Positions 17,524 through 24,786 of a stretch of DNA of 26,943 nucleotides are shown here, in pieces; position 1 is the first letter of the stretch, and the number at the start of each line of letters is the position of its first letter. Source of the stretch: Chloroflexota bacterium (lineage in GTDB: Bacteria; Cyanobacteriota; Vampirovibrionia; Obscuribacterales; Obscuribacteraceae); the NCBI GenBank assembly GCA_005240105.1, contig SBAT01000102.1, positions 1 through 26,943 of the forward strand. Reading direction: 5' to 3'. Both the position numbers and the translations under genes were made by a program. The notes under the pieces were generated by a model that was not told where the DNA came from, searched no databases, and was given only the letters and a program-made list of their open reading frames with translations.

Positions 17524-18267
17524 ATGGAATTATCAGTACAATTAGCTGCTAAAGTTGCGTGTGATAGTGAGCAGGAATCGATTAATAGACTGATGGGTCT
17601 AGCGGTTTTCGGTGAAAAGGTAGCTTCGAAGATCTATCTACACATGTCCGAGCTCAAAGAGGAATTTGCGCCACTGCTTACGAAGTTTGCCCGCATGGAA
17701 GCACAGCATGGTGCTTGGTTTGCTGAAGTAAGTCGCAAGAATGGTATTTGTCCGGACAAGAAGTTTGCCGACAATGAGCTTGGCTATCTGATTTCACAAG
17801 TTGAAGATCATTTCCGTCAACGTAACTTTGAAGCGCTGGCAATTGTACAGGGCTTTATTGTGGAGAGTTTGGCAATTGCCACGTATGAATCCTTCTTGCC
17901 AATTGCCCACAAATATCCAGGTTCGCATGATGTTTTTAACAAAGCTCTCGAGGAGGAGCACTATCACGTCGATTGGGTCATTCGTTATCTTCGCCTACGT
18001 TTTTTTGATGCCGAGGAAGAATTTACGCAGTTGGCAGAGCGGGTAAATGTTCAGGGTATAGATTGCATTGGCGGCACCATGATGAATATCGCGGACTACC
18101 TGAACAAGATTGGCATGTCTGGAGCCGGCTGTGCCGGTGCGATGATGGATGGCTATACTCAATTGCTGGAATCAGTCGGATTCGAACCAAAGAAAGCAAC
18201 AAAGCACGTTGTTAGTATGTTCATGCCTCTTATCCAGAAGTATCGTCGGGGTGAGAAGACCAAGTAG
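17524..18267 (+). CDS. Aldehyde-deformylating-oxygenase-like ferritin-fold di-iron protein
   Basis: A 247-aa all-helical protein, close to the ~231 aa of cyanobacterial ADO. All six di-iron ligands expected of that family are present in order: E31, E59 and H62 (MEAQH), E114 (FIVESLAIATYESF), E145 and H148 (EEEHYH). From memory, Prochlorococcus ADO uses E45, E73, H76, E128, E157 and H160; the first three intervals (28, 3 and 52) are identical and the next differs by two. The C-terminus (IGMSG..., LLESVGFEPKKATKHV) aligns with the ADO C-terminal helices. Known reaction: fatty aldehyde to alkane or alkene plus formate. The sequence is divergent, so substrate is uncertain. TTG 17473 is in frame, but ATG 17524 follows CAGGGGG and starts the fold. 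First gene of a three-gene operon. Confidence 0.78.
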   Translation: MELSVQLAAKVACDSEQESINRLMGLAVFGEKVASKIYLHMSELKEEFAPLLTKFARMEAQHGAWFAEVSRKNGICPDKKFADNELGYLISQVEDHFRQRNFEALAIVQGFIVESLAIATYESFLPIAHKYPGSHDVFNKALEEEHYHVDWVIRYLRLRFFDAEEEFTQLAERVNVQGIDCIGGTMMNIADYLNKIGMSGAGCAGAMMDGYTQLLESVGFEPKKATKHVVSMFMPLIQKYRRGEKTK

Positions 18268-18285
18268 ACAATCCAAGGAGGGCCG

Positions 18286-18930
18286 ATGAGTATCGTCGTT
18301 GTACTGGATAGAACAGAGCTATTGCTCTGGACAATTCTGGCAAAATTTGAATCCTTGGCCTTGCTGCAATATTCGTTGTACGTAATTGATCTGGACACAC
18401 CGGAAAAACAACAGCTGGTGGACATGCTTCTCTCAACGATACCGTCTGACGAGGCGCTTGAGACAACGACACTATCCTTGCCGGTGGCAAATCTTCTGGC
18501 AGATGCCACTAGCACCGATAAGTTCCACATTCTAATCGTGCAGGGTCTCATTCTTGAGCTTTTAGGGCAGACTATCTATCAATCGTTTGCTGACAACGAT
18601 TTAGCCAGCCAGACCACTCGTGGCTTGTGTGTGCTGGGACTAAAGGCTAGCAGAGACAATACTGCTAAGCTTCCCAAGCTGTTTGCTGAAAAGGTGGGAA
18701 GTGGGGATGAACTCTTTCAAGCATTTATAACGGTCAGCAGACCGGTCATCAGTCATTTGGATGAACTGGGACAGGGATTAGAGGAACAGTTTTCCAAGCG
18801 ATTTGGCATTAGCTATGCAGATCTGATGGGGGATTTCATGGCAGAACTGATTCCGGTGTGTGTCGAATTGGGCATGGATAGGCGCAGGCTAGTTGCTTAT
18901 TTGACAGGCGCGCTCATGGGAACATCATAA
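18286..18930 (+). CDS. ADO-like paralogue that has lost most metal ligands
   Basis: A 214-aa helical protein, 18 nt after the ADO-like gene with AAGGAGGG before ATG 18286. Residues 83-101 (LIVQGLILELLGQTIYQSF) match the ADO helix that carries the third Glu, and the C-terminus (GISYADLMGDFMAELIPVCVELGMDRRRLVAYLTGALMG) matches the two C-terminal ADO helices. Only E22 and E91 remain at ligand positions; the ExxH pairs of helices 2 and 5 are absent. It therefore looks like a catalytically dead relative, perhaps a subunit or scaffold partner of the upstream enzyme. An alternative is an unrelated helical protein with chance similarity; the operon position argues against that. Confidence 0.55.
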   Translation: MSIVVVLDRTELLLWTILAKFESLALLQYSLYVIDLDTPEKQQLVDMLLSTIPSDEALETTTLSLPVANLLADATSTDKFHILIVQGLILELLGQTIYQSFADNDLASQTTRGLCVLGLKASRDNTAKLPKLFAEKVGSGDELFQAFITVSRPVISHLDELGQGLEEQFSKRFGISYADLMGDFMAELIPVCVELGMDRRRLVAYLTGALMGTS

Positions 18931-20063
18931 TGACGCCGGCAGACTACAGTAGCGTGCTTCTAACTGGAGCCAGCGGCTACATTGGTGGACTGGTAACCGC
19001 TGCTTTGCTTGCCCAAGAGCACTGTCGAATAATTGCCCCAATCCGTAGTGGGCATACTCGGCAAACTTTGATTGATAACATCAAATTGGAATTAGCTACC
19101 GAACACTTAGAAGCTGAAATTGATTTTGCTCGTCTCATCACACTGCCTATGCCGCCAATTGATGATCCCGAAAGCTGGTTGGCAGCGACCGTCAATTTGG
19201 ATATAGATGAAATCATACACTGTGCAGGATCGGTCGATTACTTTGATTCCGCCAGGCTGAAGGAAGCAAATATTGATTTGACCGCCGGGCTAATTGCGCT
19301 GGGAAAACAATTGCGAATTGATCGTTTTACTTACATGTCTACAGCGTTTAGTTGCGGCTTTATGGAGGGGGTTATTCCGGAGACTCTGCATGCGGCAGCC
19401 CAAAATGACCCGACCGAATATACTCGCTCTAAGCGTGATGCGGAAGCGTTAGTTGCCACCAGCAGACTGCCCTTCTTGATTGTTCGACCCAGTATTGTAA
19501 TTGGCGATAGCCGGGATGGACATTATTTCGGCAAACCCTATGGTATCTATCAATACTGGACTGCATTCGAGAAGTTGCTTTGTGATCGTTACCGAGCGGA
19601 GTTGCATCTCGTCGCCCCGAAAATTGGACTTCAACTAATTCATCAGGATGCTTTTATCGCTTCATTTCTAGCTGCTCGCAGCAATCTTCCCGATAACTCG
19701 TTTGTGCATTTGGTATCGCGAAATGACACATTGCCGACAGTAAGAGAAGCGACTGATATGTGGATCGCCATGTGCGCCCGTCCTCGTTATGTGTACTACT
19801 ACAATCACTTTAGTGAAGTTCCTTCTGGTGCCTTGGATCGGCGAATGAAAATGTGGTTGGAGTTCACCTCTGTAAATGGAGACATCTCTGCACATCCGTG
19901 GCAATTTGAAACTACGGCGTTAGATGATTTGTGTGCTGGTGGACTTAAATTCAGAGATGCGACTATCGACAGCATTTATATTTGTCAGCAGCGCTTTGTT
20001 GACCAATCATCACGATTGCAGGCATTCTTAGCCAATCTTGAACAACCGATTGGAATAGTCTAG
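18930..20063 (+). CDS. Extended SDR, fatty-acyl/thioester reductase-like
   Basis: A 377-aa protein. Rossmann motif TGASGYIGG (12-20) at the N-terminus, catalytic S137 (YMSTAF), Y164 and K168 (YTRSK), and RPSIVIGDS (186-194). This combination is that of the NAD_binding_4 group (plant and bacterial fatty acyl-CoA reductases, thioester-reductase domains), which reduce acyl thioesters to aldehydes or alcohols with NADPH. The C-terminal half has the expected lid region (GKPYGIYQYW, LHLVAPKIGLQLIHQD). It is not the cyanobacterial acyl-ACP reductase, whose Rossmann motif is internal. Its start overlaps the previous stop by 1 nt (TAATG). Its likely role is supplying aldehyde to the ADO-like protein; exact substrate unknown. 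Its stop overlaps that of the convergent desaturase gene. Confidence 0.75.
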   Translation: MTPADYSSVLLTGASGYIGGLVTAALLAQEHCRIIAPIRSGHTRQTLIDNIKLELATEHLEAEIDFARLITLPMPPIDDPESWLAATVNLDIDEIIHCAGSVDYFDSARLKEANIDLTAGLIALGKQLRIDRFTYMSTAFSCGFMEGVIPETLHAAAQNDPTEYTRSKRDAEALVATSRLPFLIVRPSIVIGDSRDGHYFGKPYGIYQYWTAFEKLLCDRYRAELHLVAPKIGLQLIHQDAFIASFLAARSNLPDNSFVHLVSRNDTLPTVREATDMWIAMCARPRYVYYYNHFSEVPSGALDRRMKMWLEFTSVNGDISAHPWQFETTALDDLCAGGLKFRDATIDSIYICQQRFVDQSSRLQAFLANLEQPIGIV

Positions 20064-20899
20064 TAACGTTTCCCGCTCGCTTCTAGGTTCGACTTATGTC
20101 TTTGCTGAAGCCGACCTTTGTCGATTACGCGAGCTTTTAGGGAATTGGGTCCAATAGGGTCAAGGGAATAGCGCACGTTGAGCCGACTGGCTAATCCACA
20201 CATATGCAAGAGCTTAATGGTCAACCAGGAGAAATCCAGTTCAAACCATCTGAAGCCGGCGCGTGCCGCACCAGGATAAGCGTGGTGGTTGTTGTGCCAG
20301 TTATCCCCGAGGGTTGCTAGGGTCAGCCACCAAACATTGACACTATCGTCGTTGGTGGCAAAGTTTTTGTAGCCTAACATGGATTTGTGACAGACAAAGT
20401 TGAGAAGAAAAGGCACTTGTTGAACCAATACCCCAGCAGCCAGACTGACTAGGGCAATCTTCCAGCCGAAGAAAAGCCAAAGGAGTCCACGAAAGCCAAA
20501 GCCAATTGCGGAATTAGTTAAATGTGATGTATGCCAATTATTATTTCGCTCAAGCAATTTGTACAACGGATCATTGACTATGTCTTTGGCTTGCGCTGCA
20601 GGATTTACATGGGCAGGATAGTGTTTAGCAAAGATCCATCCGGAATATGACTTGGCACTGCCGAATCTAGGACTATGAGGGTCCTTCTCGGTTTCGGTGT
20701 GTCGGTGGTGCGCCCGGTGCATGGTAACCCACCAGATTGGCGAGCTCTCAAAAGCCAGGTAACCACCCATGACGAAAAAGTACTCAACAAACTTTGGACA
20801 TCTAAAGCTGTGATGGGCAAGCAAGCGATGATAACCAACCGTTATGCCCAAGACATGCCAGGTGTAAAAGACAATGAACCAAATCAGACATTCCAGCAT
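20060..20899 (-). CDS. Membrane fatty-acid desaturase (Delta9/acyl-CoA type)
   Basis: A 279-aa protein with the three His boxes of di-iron membrane desaturases: HRLLAH (24-29), HRAHH (61-65) and HNNHH (202-206), plus NFVCH171 before the third box. Hydrophobic segments lie at about 3-20, 38-55, 132-150 and 150-168. It introduces a cis double bond into an acyl chain using O2 and an electron donor. The N-terminus is about 30-40 residues shorter than usual for the DesC-like family, where a full transmembrane pair precedes box 1; TGA lies in frame two codons before ATG 20899, so this is not a start-choice error. Only a weak GGGA precedes it. It converges on the ADO-like/SDR operon with a 4-nt overlap, and lipid chemistry is a shared theme. 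Confidence 0.88.
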   Translation of the reverse strand: MLECLIWFIVFYTWHVLGITVGYHRLLAHHSFRCPKFVEYFFVMGGYLAFESSPIWWVTMHRAHHRHTETEKDPHSPRFGSAKSYSGWIFAKHYPAHVNPAAQAKDIVNDPLYKLLERNNNWHTSHLTNSAIGFGFRGLLWLFFGWKIALVSLAAGVLVQQVPFLLNFVCHKSMLGYKNFATNDDSVNVWWLTLATLGDNWHNNHHAYPGAARAGFRWFELDFSWLTIKLLHMCGLASRLNVRYSLDPIGPNSLKARVIDKGRLQQRHKSNLEASGKRY

Positions 20900-20939
20900 T
20901 AGTCACATTCCCGTTAGGATTCGACCTAGAAACCGGGGT

Positions 20940-20963
20940 GTGTCGGCACTGACCGCCAGACAC
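20940..20963 (-). repeat. Leader hairpin of the desaturase gene
   Basis: GTGTCGGC pairs with GCC-A-GACAC (8 pairs, one bulged A) around a 7-nt loop, about 40 nt upstream of the desaturase ATG on its transcript side. No T-run. Possible 5'-UTR structure or operator. Confidence 0.35.
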
Positions 20964-21087
20964 GCAATGCGAGGAATCTCTCCTGTATTACAAGCACGCT
21001 GGGCATATTCTAATACAGATGCTTACAACTTATGCAGGCTTTTTATCATAAACGTGATATGAACAATTGTGCCTCTTGGGTTCCTTT

Positions 21088-21318
21088 CTACGCAACAGCA
21101 GGTAGACTAGTCGTGCCTTGATCAATTATTGCCGTGCTCAAGGGTAATAGCTTCCGTGTGGTTAGCCGGTTGGTCACCATAACCAGTACGACGAACTGGT
21201 CTATGCTTTCTATAATGCTTGTCGGACCGGACACGTCAAACTTAGATGCATCAGGACATTCATGTACCTGGCAAAGCCTTTGCCTCCAATAATCACTCTC
21301 AATTTCGTGCCAGTTCAT
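21088..21318 (-). CDS. Small protein, possible CsbD-like remnant
   Basis: A 76-aa ORF with TGAGGAT 8 nt before ATG 21318. The opening MNWHEIESDYWRQ recalls the CsbD stress-protein start (MNWDxIEGxWKQ), and SIIESIDQFV recalls its second helix (VIEGKRDQLV), but the middle and the hydrophobic second half do not fit, and no single frameshift restores the family. Either a decayed csbD-like gene or an unrelated small gene. It is the only credible ORF in the long gap between 20900 and 21729. Confidence 0.35.
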   Translation of the reverse strand: MNWHEIESDYWRQRLCQVHECPDASKFDVSGPTSIIESIDQFVVLVMVTNRLTTRKLLPLSTAIIDQGTTSLPAVA

Positions 21319-21729
21319 GGTTGATCCTCAGACAAATGTGTCTTCATTCGTTAGTTATCCGGGTCAGTTAAGCGCCGCATGGTGCTCTGCTGTTCCTACT
21401 TGTATCTGACCATGAGCGAGGTTAAAGTCTAGTCAAACTTCAGTCATATAGCCAACTATAGAACTGATGAGCAAATAATTAATCAATCCGCCAAACCGCT
21501 TAGGGGGTTACTTATACGGTGATTTCAGCATTTGGTACTACATCTTAGGGGCTACAATTGATCTTAGGTTAGGCGAATGGTATCCCAGGTAACTAGACTG
21601 CCTGACGTGACCTACTAGGTAGCTAGTGTCGCGCTGACGAGAGCTTTGTGCAATCCGACCCTTACCCTATTGCATACAGAACGTTCGCAGGAACCTGTAT
21701 TTTGCATGCTTGATTGCTAGGATTGAACA
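21319..21729. other. Long intergenic region upstream of the OmpR-type regulator
   Basis: A 411-nt gap with no credible ORF. It contains the 27-nt element at 21407-21433, three CTTAGG words within about 70 bp (near 21499, 21544 and 21563), and the direct repeat CTGACG around 21603-21642. No clear sigma-70 promoter could be assigned before ATG 21730. The length and repeats suggest a densely regulated divergent control region. Confidence 0.4.
21407..21433. promoter_or_regulatory. Shared 27-nt intergenic element, copy 1
   Basis: TGACCATGAGC-GAG-GTTAAAGTCT-AGT. It matches the copy at 24787-24813 in 23 of 27 positions. Both lie in divergent intergenic regions upstream of regulatory genes (here the OmpR-type regulator), so a common transcription-factor site is the simplest reading. 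Confidence 0.45.
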
Positions 21730-22398
21730 ATGTCCAGACTGTTAATAGGCGAAACTCAAAAAGATCTGGCAAGTGCAATGAGAGACTACTTTGCACGTGA
21801 TGGATTCAATGTGCATTTGGAGGCTAACGGACTGAGGATTTTGCAATGTCTTCGCGATAACCAATATGATGTCATTATTCTTGAAATTGCATTGGCAGGG
21901 CTAGACGGTATTGGTGTCGTTCTCGATTATCGCGCCGCCGGTGGTAGTACGCCAATACTGTTATTAGCTAGCCGACATTGCTCAGAAGAACTGCAGCGGG
22001 GGCTGGATGCAGGGGCCGATTCCTATTTGGTAAAACCATTTCAGTTAAGTGATCTGTCCGCACATCTGAGGGCTCTTTTGAGGCGACCGTCTTTCCGAAC
22101 CGAGAGGATATTGGTCTCCGGAGTTATAGCCCTGGATACTAGATCAGGCACAGTGACAAAGAGTGGTGCGCAACTTAAGCTGCATCCTATGGAGTTTAAA
22201 TTGCTGCACTTTTTACTCAGCCACGTTAATCAGGTATTCAACGCAGATGTCCTTTTTGAGCGCGTTTGGCAGAAGAATGAAGGTGTGAATGAAGGTACTG
22301 TAAGGACGCACATCAGAAGCTTGCGCCGAAAAATTGATATGCCTGGAGAACCGTCAGCTATTGTCACGGTGAGAGGTCTTGGTTATAAGGCTGTCTAG
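21730..22398 (+). CDS. OmpR/PhoB-family response regulator with atypical receiver
   Basis: A 222-aa protein with a receiver domain (1-118) and a winged-helix DNA-binding domain (about 128-222; EGTVRTHIRSLRRKID recognition helix, then VRGLGYKA). The receiver is unusual. The phosphoacceptor Asp is Glu52 (VIILEIAL), the acidic pocket is E8-T9 instead of two acidic residues, the switch Thr is Ala80, and Lys102 is kept. Such receivers usually cannot be phosphorylated normally; Glu may mimic phospho-Asp. AGGA about 8 nt before ATG 21730. No kinase gene is adjacent. It should bind DNA as a dimer at direct repeats, perhaps constitutively. Convergent with the TPR gene, 5 nt apart. Confidence 0.9.
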   Translation: MSRLLIGETQKDLASAMRDYFARDGFNVHLEANGLRILQCLRDNQYDVIILEIALAGLDGIGVVLDYRAAGGSTPILLLASRHCSEELQRGLDAGADSYLVKPFQLSDLSAHLRALLRRPSFRTERILVSGVIALDTRSGTVTKSGAQLKLHPMEFKLLHFLLSHVNQVFNADVLFERVWQKNEGVNEGTVRTHIRSLRRKIDMPGEPSAIVTVRGLGYKAV

Positions 22399-22403
22399 AT
22401 AAA

Positions 22404-22895
22404 CTAACCCAAGGCGGCGAAAAGCTTGGAAATAACCCTACTTGCATAGCTTGCAATTGGCCCTTTATCCACAGCTTTTGGCATTTGCGCTGTAAAACTT
22501 ATGGGCGGGATCAATTGTGGAAACAGGCTGGTATCGGCTTCGTCGGAAAGGGCTAGAGCTAATTCCGGCTTATCCAGAATTTTGAGCTGGAACAAGGCCA
22601 ACTTCTCCAGGCTATTCATAACATCAGGATGATGCTTCCCGAGTATCTTTTCCTTGATCTCCAATCCACGGCGCAGGAGCCTGCTGGCAGCCGGATAGTC
22701 ACCTTGTGCACAATAGCGTCCGGACAGGCTGTGGACACACCAAATCAAGACCGGGTCGATTTCGCCAGCTGCTTCTGCGTCGGATAGAGCACTATTTAAG
22801 GTGCTACTAGCTTCCTCGAAATTGCCACGCCGGAATTCCGTCTTGAACTGTTGGGCATAGGCTTCCCACCGGGAGTGATTTACTACCTGACTCAA
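22404..22895 (-). CDS. TPR-repeat protein
   Basis: A 163-aa cytosolic protein with about three tetratricopeptide repeats: WEAYAQQFKTEFRRGNFEEA, VHSLSGRYCAQGDYPAASRL...GKHHPDV (kinesin-light-chain-like), and MNSLEKLALFQL...PELAL. Residues after 125 are non-TPR and Pro/Ser-rich. Probably a protein-protein adaptor. The start is TTG 22895, with AAGGGGG a few nt upstream; no better ATG fits. It lies 107 nt downstream of the alpha/beta hydrolase on the same strand, so readthrough from that operon is possible, though a palindrome at 22912-22927 (TTTAGT-TGAG-ACTAAA) intervenes. Confidence 0.7.
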   Translation of the reverse strand: MSQVVNHSRWEAYAQQFKTEFRRGNFEEASSTLNSALSDAEAAGEIDPVLIWCVHSLSGRYCAQGDYPAASRLLRRGLEIKEKILGKHHPDVMNSLEKLALFQLKILDKPELALALSDEADTSLFPQLIPPISFTAQMPKAVDKGPIASYASRVISKLFAALG

Positions 22896-22911
22896 AAGAC
22901 CCCCTTGGAAA

Positions 22912-22927
22912 TTTAGTTGAGACTAAA
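22912..22927. repeat. Palindrome upstream of the TPR gene
   Basis: TTTAGT-TGAG-ACTAAA, a perfect 6-bp inverted repeat with a 4-nt loop, 17 nt upstream of the TTG start. Operator or leader hairpin. Confidence 0.3.
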
Positions 22928-23002
22928 CAACCATAGTTAGTGCAATAGCATGGTAATAGGGCTAATGTGAAAACCAGGTGAAAATGGCCGTTGACATAAA
23001 AT

Positions 23003-24010
23003 TTAAGGAGCTTTGGCAAGTTTTTCAGCAACTTTCAGAGAGCTTGCCAGCCAGGTCTCGACTAACAGGATAGTCTTTTCATCGTATTGACCTTCTTCCA
23101 GCATGATGTGCTCTCGTTGTCCAAGGATGAAGAGATCTTTTCTCGTGGACGGTATCTCATTGAAAAGCTCAATTGTCCCTTTGACTCTCATAAGTTCGTC
23201 ATCGCCGCCATGCAAAAAGAGCATTGGCACAGACAGAATGGTCTCTGACTTATTCATTGTTTTGCCCATGAAGCTGTTAAATTTCAGAAGCTCAGTAGGA
23301 GCCATTTTCAGCCGAACAAGAGGATCATTGCGCCATTGCTCTTGAAGCTTTGTGTTGGAAGTGGCCATCGACAGAAGTTCATCACCCCAGTCCACCCTTT
23401 TGGTTGGACGCGTGACCAATTTCAATCCGACCTCCACATTCATTTTCCCTGCCTTAAAGCGCATATCTCCTGGTGCGGAAGCAATAATGCCGGCAATATC
23501 CTTCTGATATAACGCACCGGCTTGAATAACTATGGCGCCCCCCATGGATTCGCCGATTAAAACTATTGGTACATTACGATGCGCTACACGGATTACTTTG
23601 ATGATTTCCCCAAGATCAATGAGACTACGCTGAAAGTCTAAAGTCTTGTCGGTCTTCATATAGCGTCCGAATCCACGCACATCCATGGAGTAGGTGGGAT
23701 ATCCTCTCTGAGCAAGACGCTGTCCCAGGGCTTTGAATGCCCCGCTGTATAGTCCTAATCCGTGCACGCAAAGTAATGCGGCTCTATCTTTCACGCCAGG
23801 AGCTACCCAATAACTGAAATAGCCTGGTTTGTCATACTGCATCTGCTTTACGGAAAGTTGTTTCGGCTTGACCGGTGTGTTTTTAGAAACAGACACAACA
23901 ACTTTTACAGGTTTGCCCGGTAACTCCGGGCTGGCCAAAAGTCCACCACTGGCAGAGCCGAGAGAAATAGCCAGCACTATCGGTAACAGTGCTCTTTTGC
24001 TAAGGTCCAT
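23003..24010 (-). CDS. Secreted alpha/beta hydrolase (S33/monoacylglycerol-lipase-like)
   Basis: A 335-aa protein. A signal peptide (hydrophobic 8-26) is followed by a Lys/Val-rich linker. The hydrolase fold has oxyanion H83-G84 (CVHGLG), nucleophile S155 in GESMGG, acid D271 (HGGDDELM) and base H301 (GQREHIML). The arrangement and the cap region between about 180 and 255 fit the serine-aminopeptidase-S33/lysophospholipase group, so an ester or lipid substrate in the periplasm is likely; the exact one is unknown. ATG 24010 follows GAGGAAAGG. Third gene of a minus-strand operon, 19 nt after the small periplasmic protein gene. Confidence 0.85.
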   Translation of the reverse strand: MDLSKRALLPIVLAISLGSASGGLLASPELPGKPVKVVVSVSKNTPVKPKQLSVKQMQYDKPGYFSYWVAPGVKDRAALLCVHGLGLYSGAFKALGQRLAQRGYPTYSMDVRGFGRYMKTDKTLDFQRSLIDLGEIIKVIRVAHRNVPIVLIGESMGGAIVIQAGALYQKDIAGIIASAPGDMRFKAGKMNVEVGLKLVTRPTKRVDWGDELLSMATSNTKLQEQWRNDPLVRLKMAPTELLKFNSFMGKTMNKSETILSVPMLFLHGGDDELMRVKGTIELFNEIPSTRKDLFILGQREHIMLEEGQYDEKTILLVETWLASSLKVAEKLAKAP

Positions 24011-24029
24011 ATCCTTTCCTCGCTAAGTT

Positions 24030-24377
24030 CTAATTTTGCACTCTCTTTTGCAGTTGCTGTTTATGATTCTTGTTACTGATCTTGTTTAGGTCACCTTCAA
24101 TCTCGGTGATGTTCTTGTAGCTGAGCTTGCCACCATTTTTCTCTTTCATTCTGGCTTCTTTCTCGGTTATCTTTGCTCCACTCTTGCGCAGTGCAGCAGC
24201 TTCCTTGAAAGTGAGTTCTCCGGATTTTTCTGAGGCGTCGACGTCGCGCATAAGCTCGACTTGTCGCTGCGTTACAGTCTTATCCGGTTGTTTGGCGGAC
24301 TTGGCTTGAGCTGGTATTGACCAACTGCTTACTACCACAAGCGCACTAACAATGCCCAATGTCTTGATCAATTTCAT
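24030..24377 (-). CDS. Small periplasmic helical protein, unknown function
   Basis: A 115-aa protein. Signal peptide at 1-25 (AQA|K). The mature part is highly charged and helical, built from two similar blocks: 'RQVELMRDVDASEKSGELTFKEAAALRKS' and 'RMKEKNGGKLSYKNITEIEGDLNKIS', each a helix, a GxL(T/S) turn and a helix. Two ATG codons are close together: the one at 24383 abuts AGGAGGG, while ATG 24377 has ideal spacing and begins the signal peptide, so I chose the latter. It lies 44 nt after the GlsB-type gene. No named family recognised; envelope stress is a guess from context. Confidence 0.7.
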   Translation of the reverse strand: MKLIKTLGIVSALVVVSSWSIPAQAKSAKQPDKTVTQRQVELMRDVDASEKSGELTFKEAAALRKSGAKITEKEARMKEKNGGKLSYKNITEIEGDLNKISNKNHKQQLQKRVQN

Positions 24378-24421
24378 AGTCATCCCTCCTGGAGAATTGT
24401 GTTTAGAAGATGTTTTGTAAA

Positions 24422-24688
24422 TCAGACTTTTTTGGCGCTCAATCCTTTCGAAAGAAGCGAAACACCGAATACTAGAATTGCAGATCCAAGAATGCATGGA
24501 AGCAGTGAAATTCCAGCTAAGTCTGGTCCAAAATGACCGAGCAGACTGCCGCCTACCCAAGCACCAATGATTCCAACAATCGCTGCAGTTAAGAATCCAC
24601 CCGGAATTACTCCTGGCACGAAAAACTCAGCAATACCTGCGCATATAGCTGCAACTACTAAATAACAAATGATAGCTAAAATATCCAT
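24422..24688 (-). CDS. GlsB/YeaQ/YmgE-family stress membrane protein
   Basis: An 88-aa hydrophobic protein with three membrane segments (about 2-22, 30-52, 60-80) and the Gly-rich pattern of the transglycosylase-associated/YmgE family (GVIPGGFLTAAIVGIIGAWVGG). Role in the family: small inner-membrane protein raised in stress; mechanism unclear. The Phe/Pro-rich insert (EFFVPGVIPGG) replaces the more usual 'GRLAxxLMxG'. AGGAGG sits 6 nt before ATG 24688, inside a weak hairpin. First gene of the minus-strand operon. Confidence 0.8.
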   Translation of the reverse strand: MDILAIICYLVVAAICAGIAEFFVPGVIPGGFLTAAIVGIIGAWVGGSLLGHFGPDLAGISLLPCILGSAILVFGVSLLSKGLSAKKV

Positions 24689-24707
24689 AAAAACCTCCTG
24701 GGTTTTT
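24689..24707 (-). promoter_or_regulatory. A-U-rich hairpin covering the GlsB-type ribosome site
   Basis: On the mRNA, AAAAACC pairs with GGUUUUU (7 pairs, 5 of them A-U) around a CAGGA loop. The AGGAGG ribosome site spans the loop and the 3' arm, ending right at the AUG. A weak structure of this kind could make translation temperature- or stress-sensitive. Confidence 0.4.
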
Positions 24708-24786
24708 TCTTCGCGTAATGAATCTTTGAGTGTTGCATACTACATGTCTGCCTTTGTCTAAGACCTTCAGCTCGGATACCTACATT

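Noticed and set aside
20911..20932. TAGGTCGAATCCTA on the minus strand, similar to a tRNA T-arm
   Set aside because: The loop is one base short and no matching acceptor or anticodon arm is found upstream; treated as chance.
21670..21703. TTGCAT ... TATTTT as promoter of the OmpR-type regulator gene
   Set aside because: The 22-bp spacing is too long for a sigma-70 promoter.
24378..24560. N-terminal extension of the small periplasmic protein
   Set aside because: It would overlap the GlsB-type gene out of frame and bury the signal peptide; ATG 24377 with AGGAGGG explains the start.
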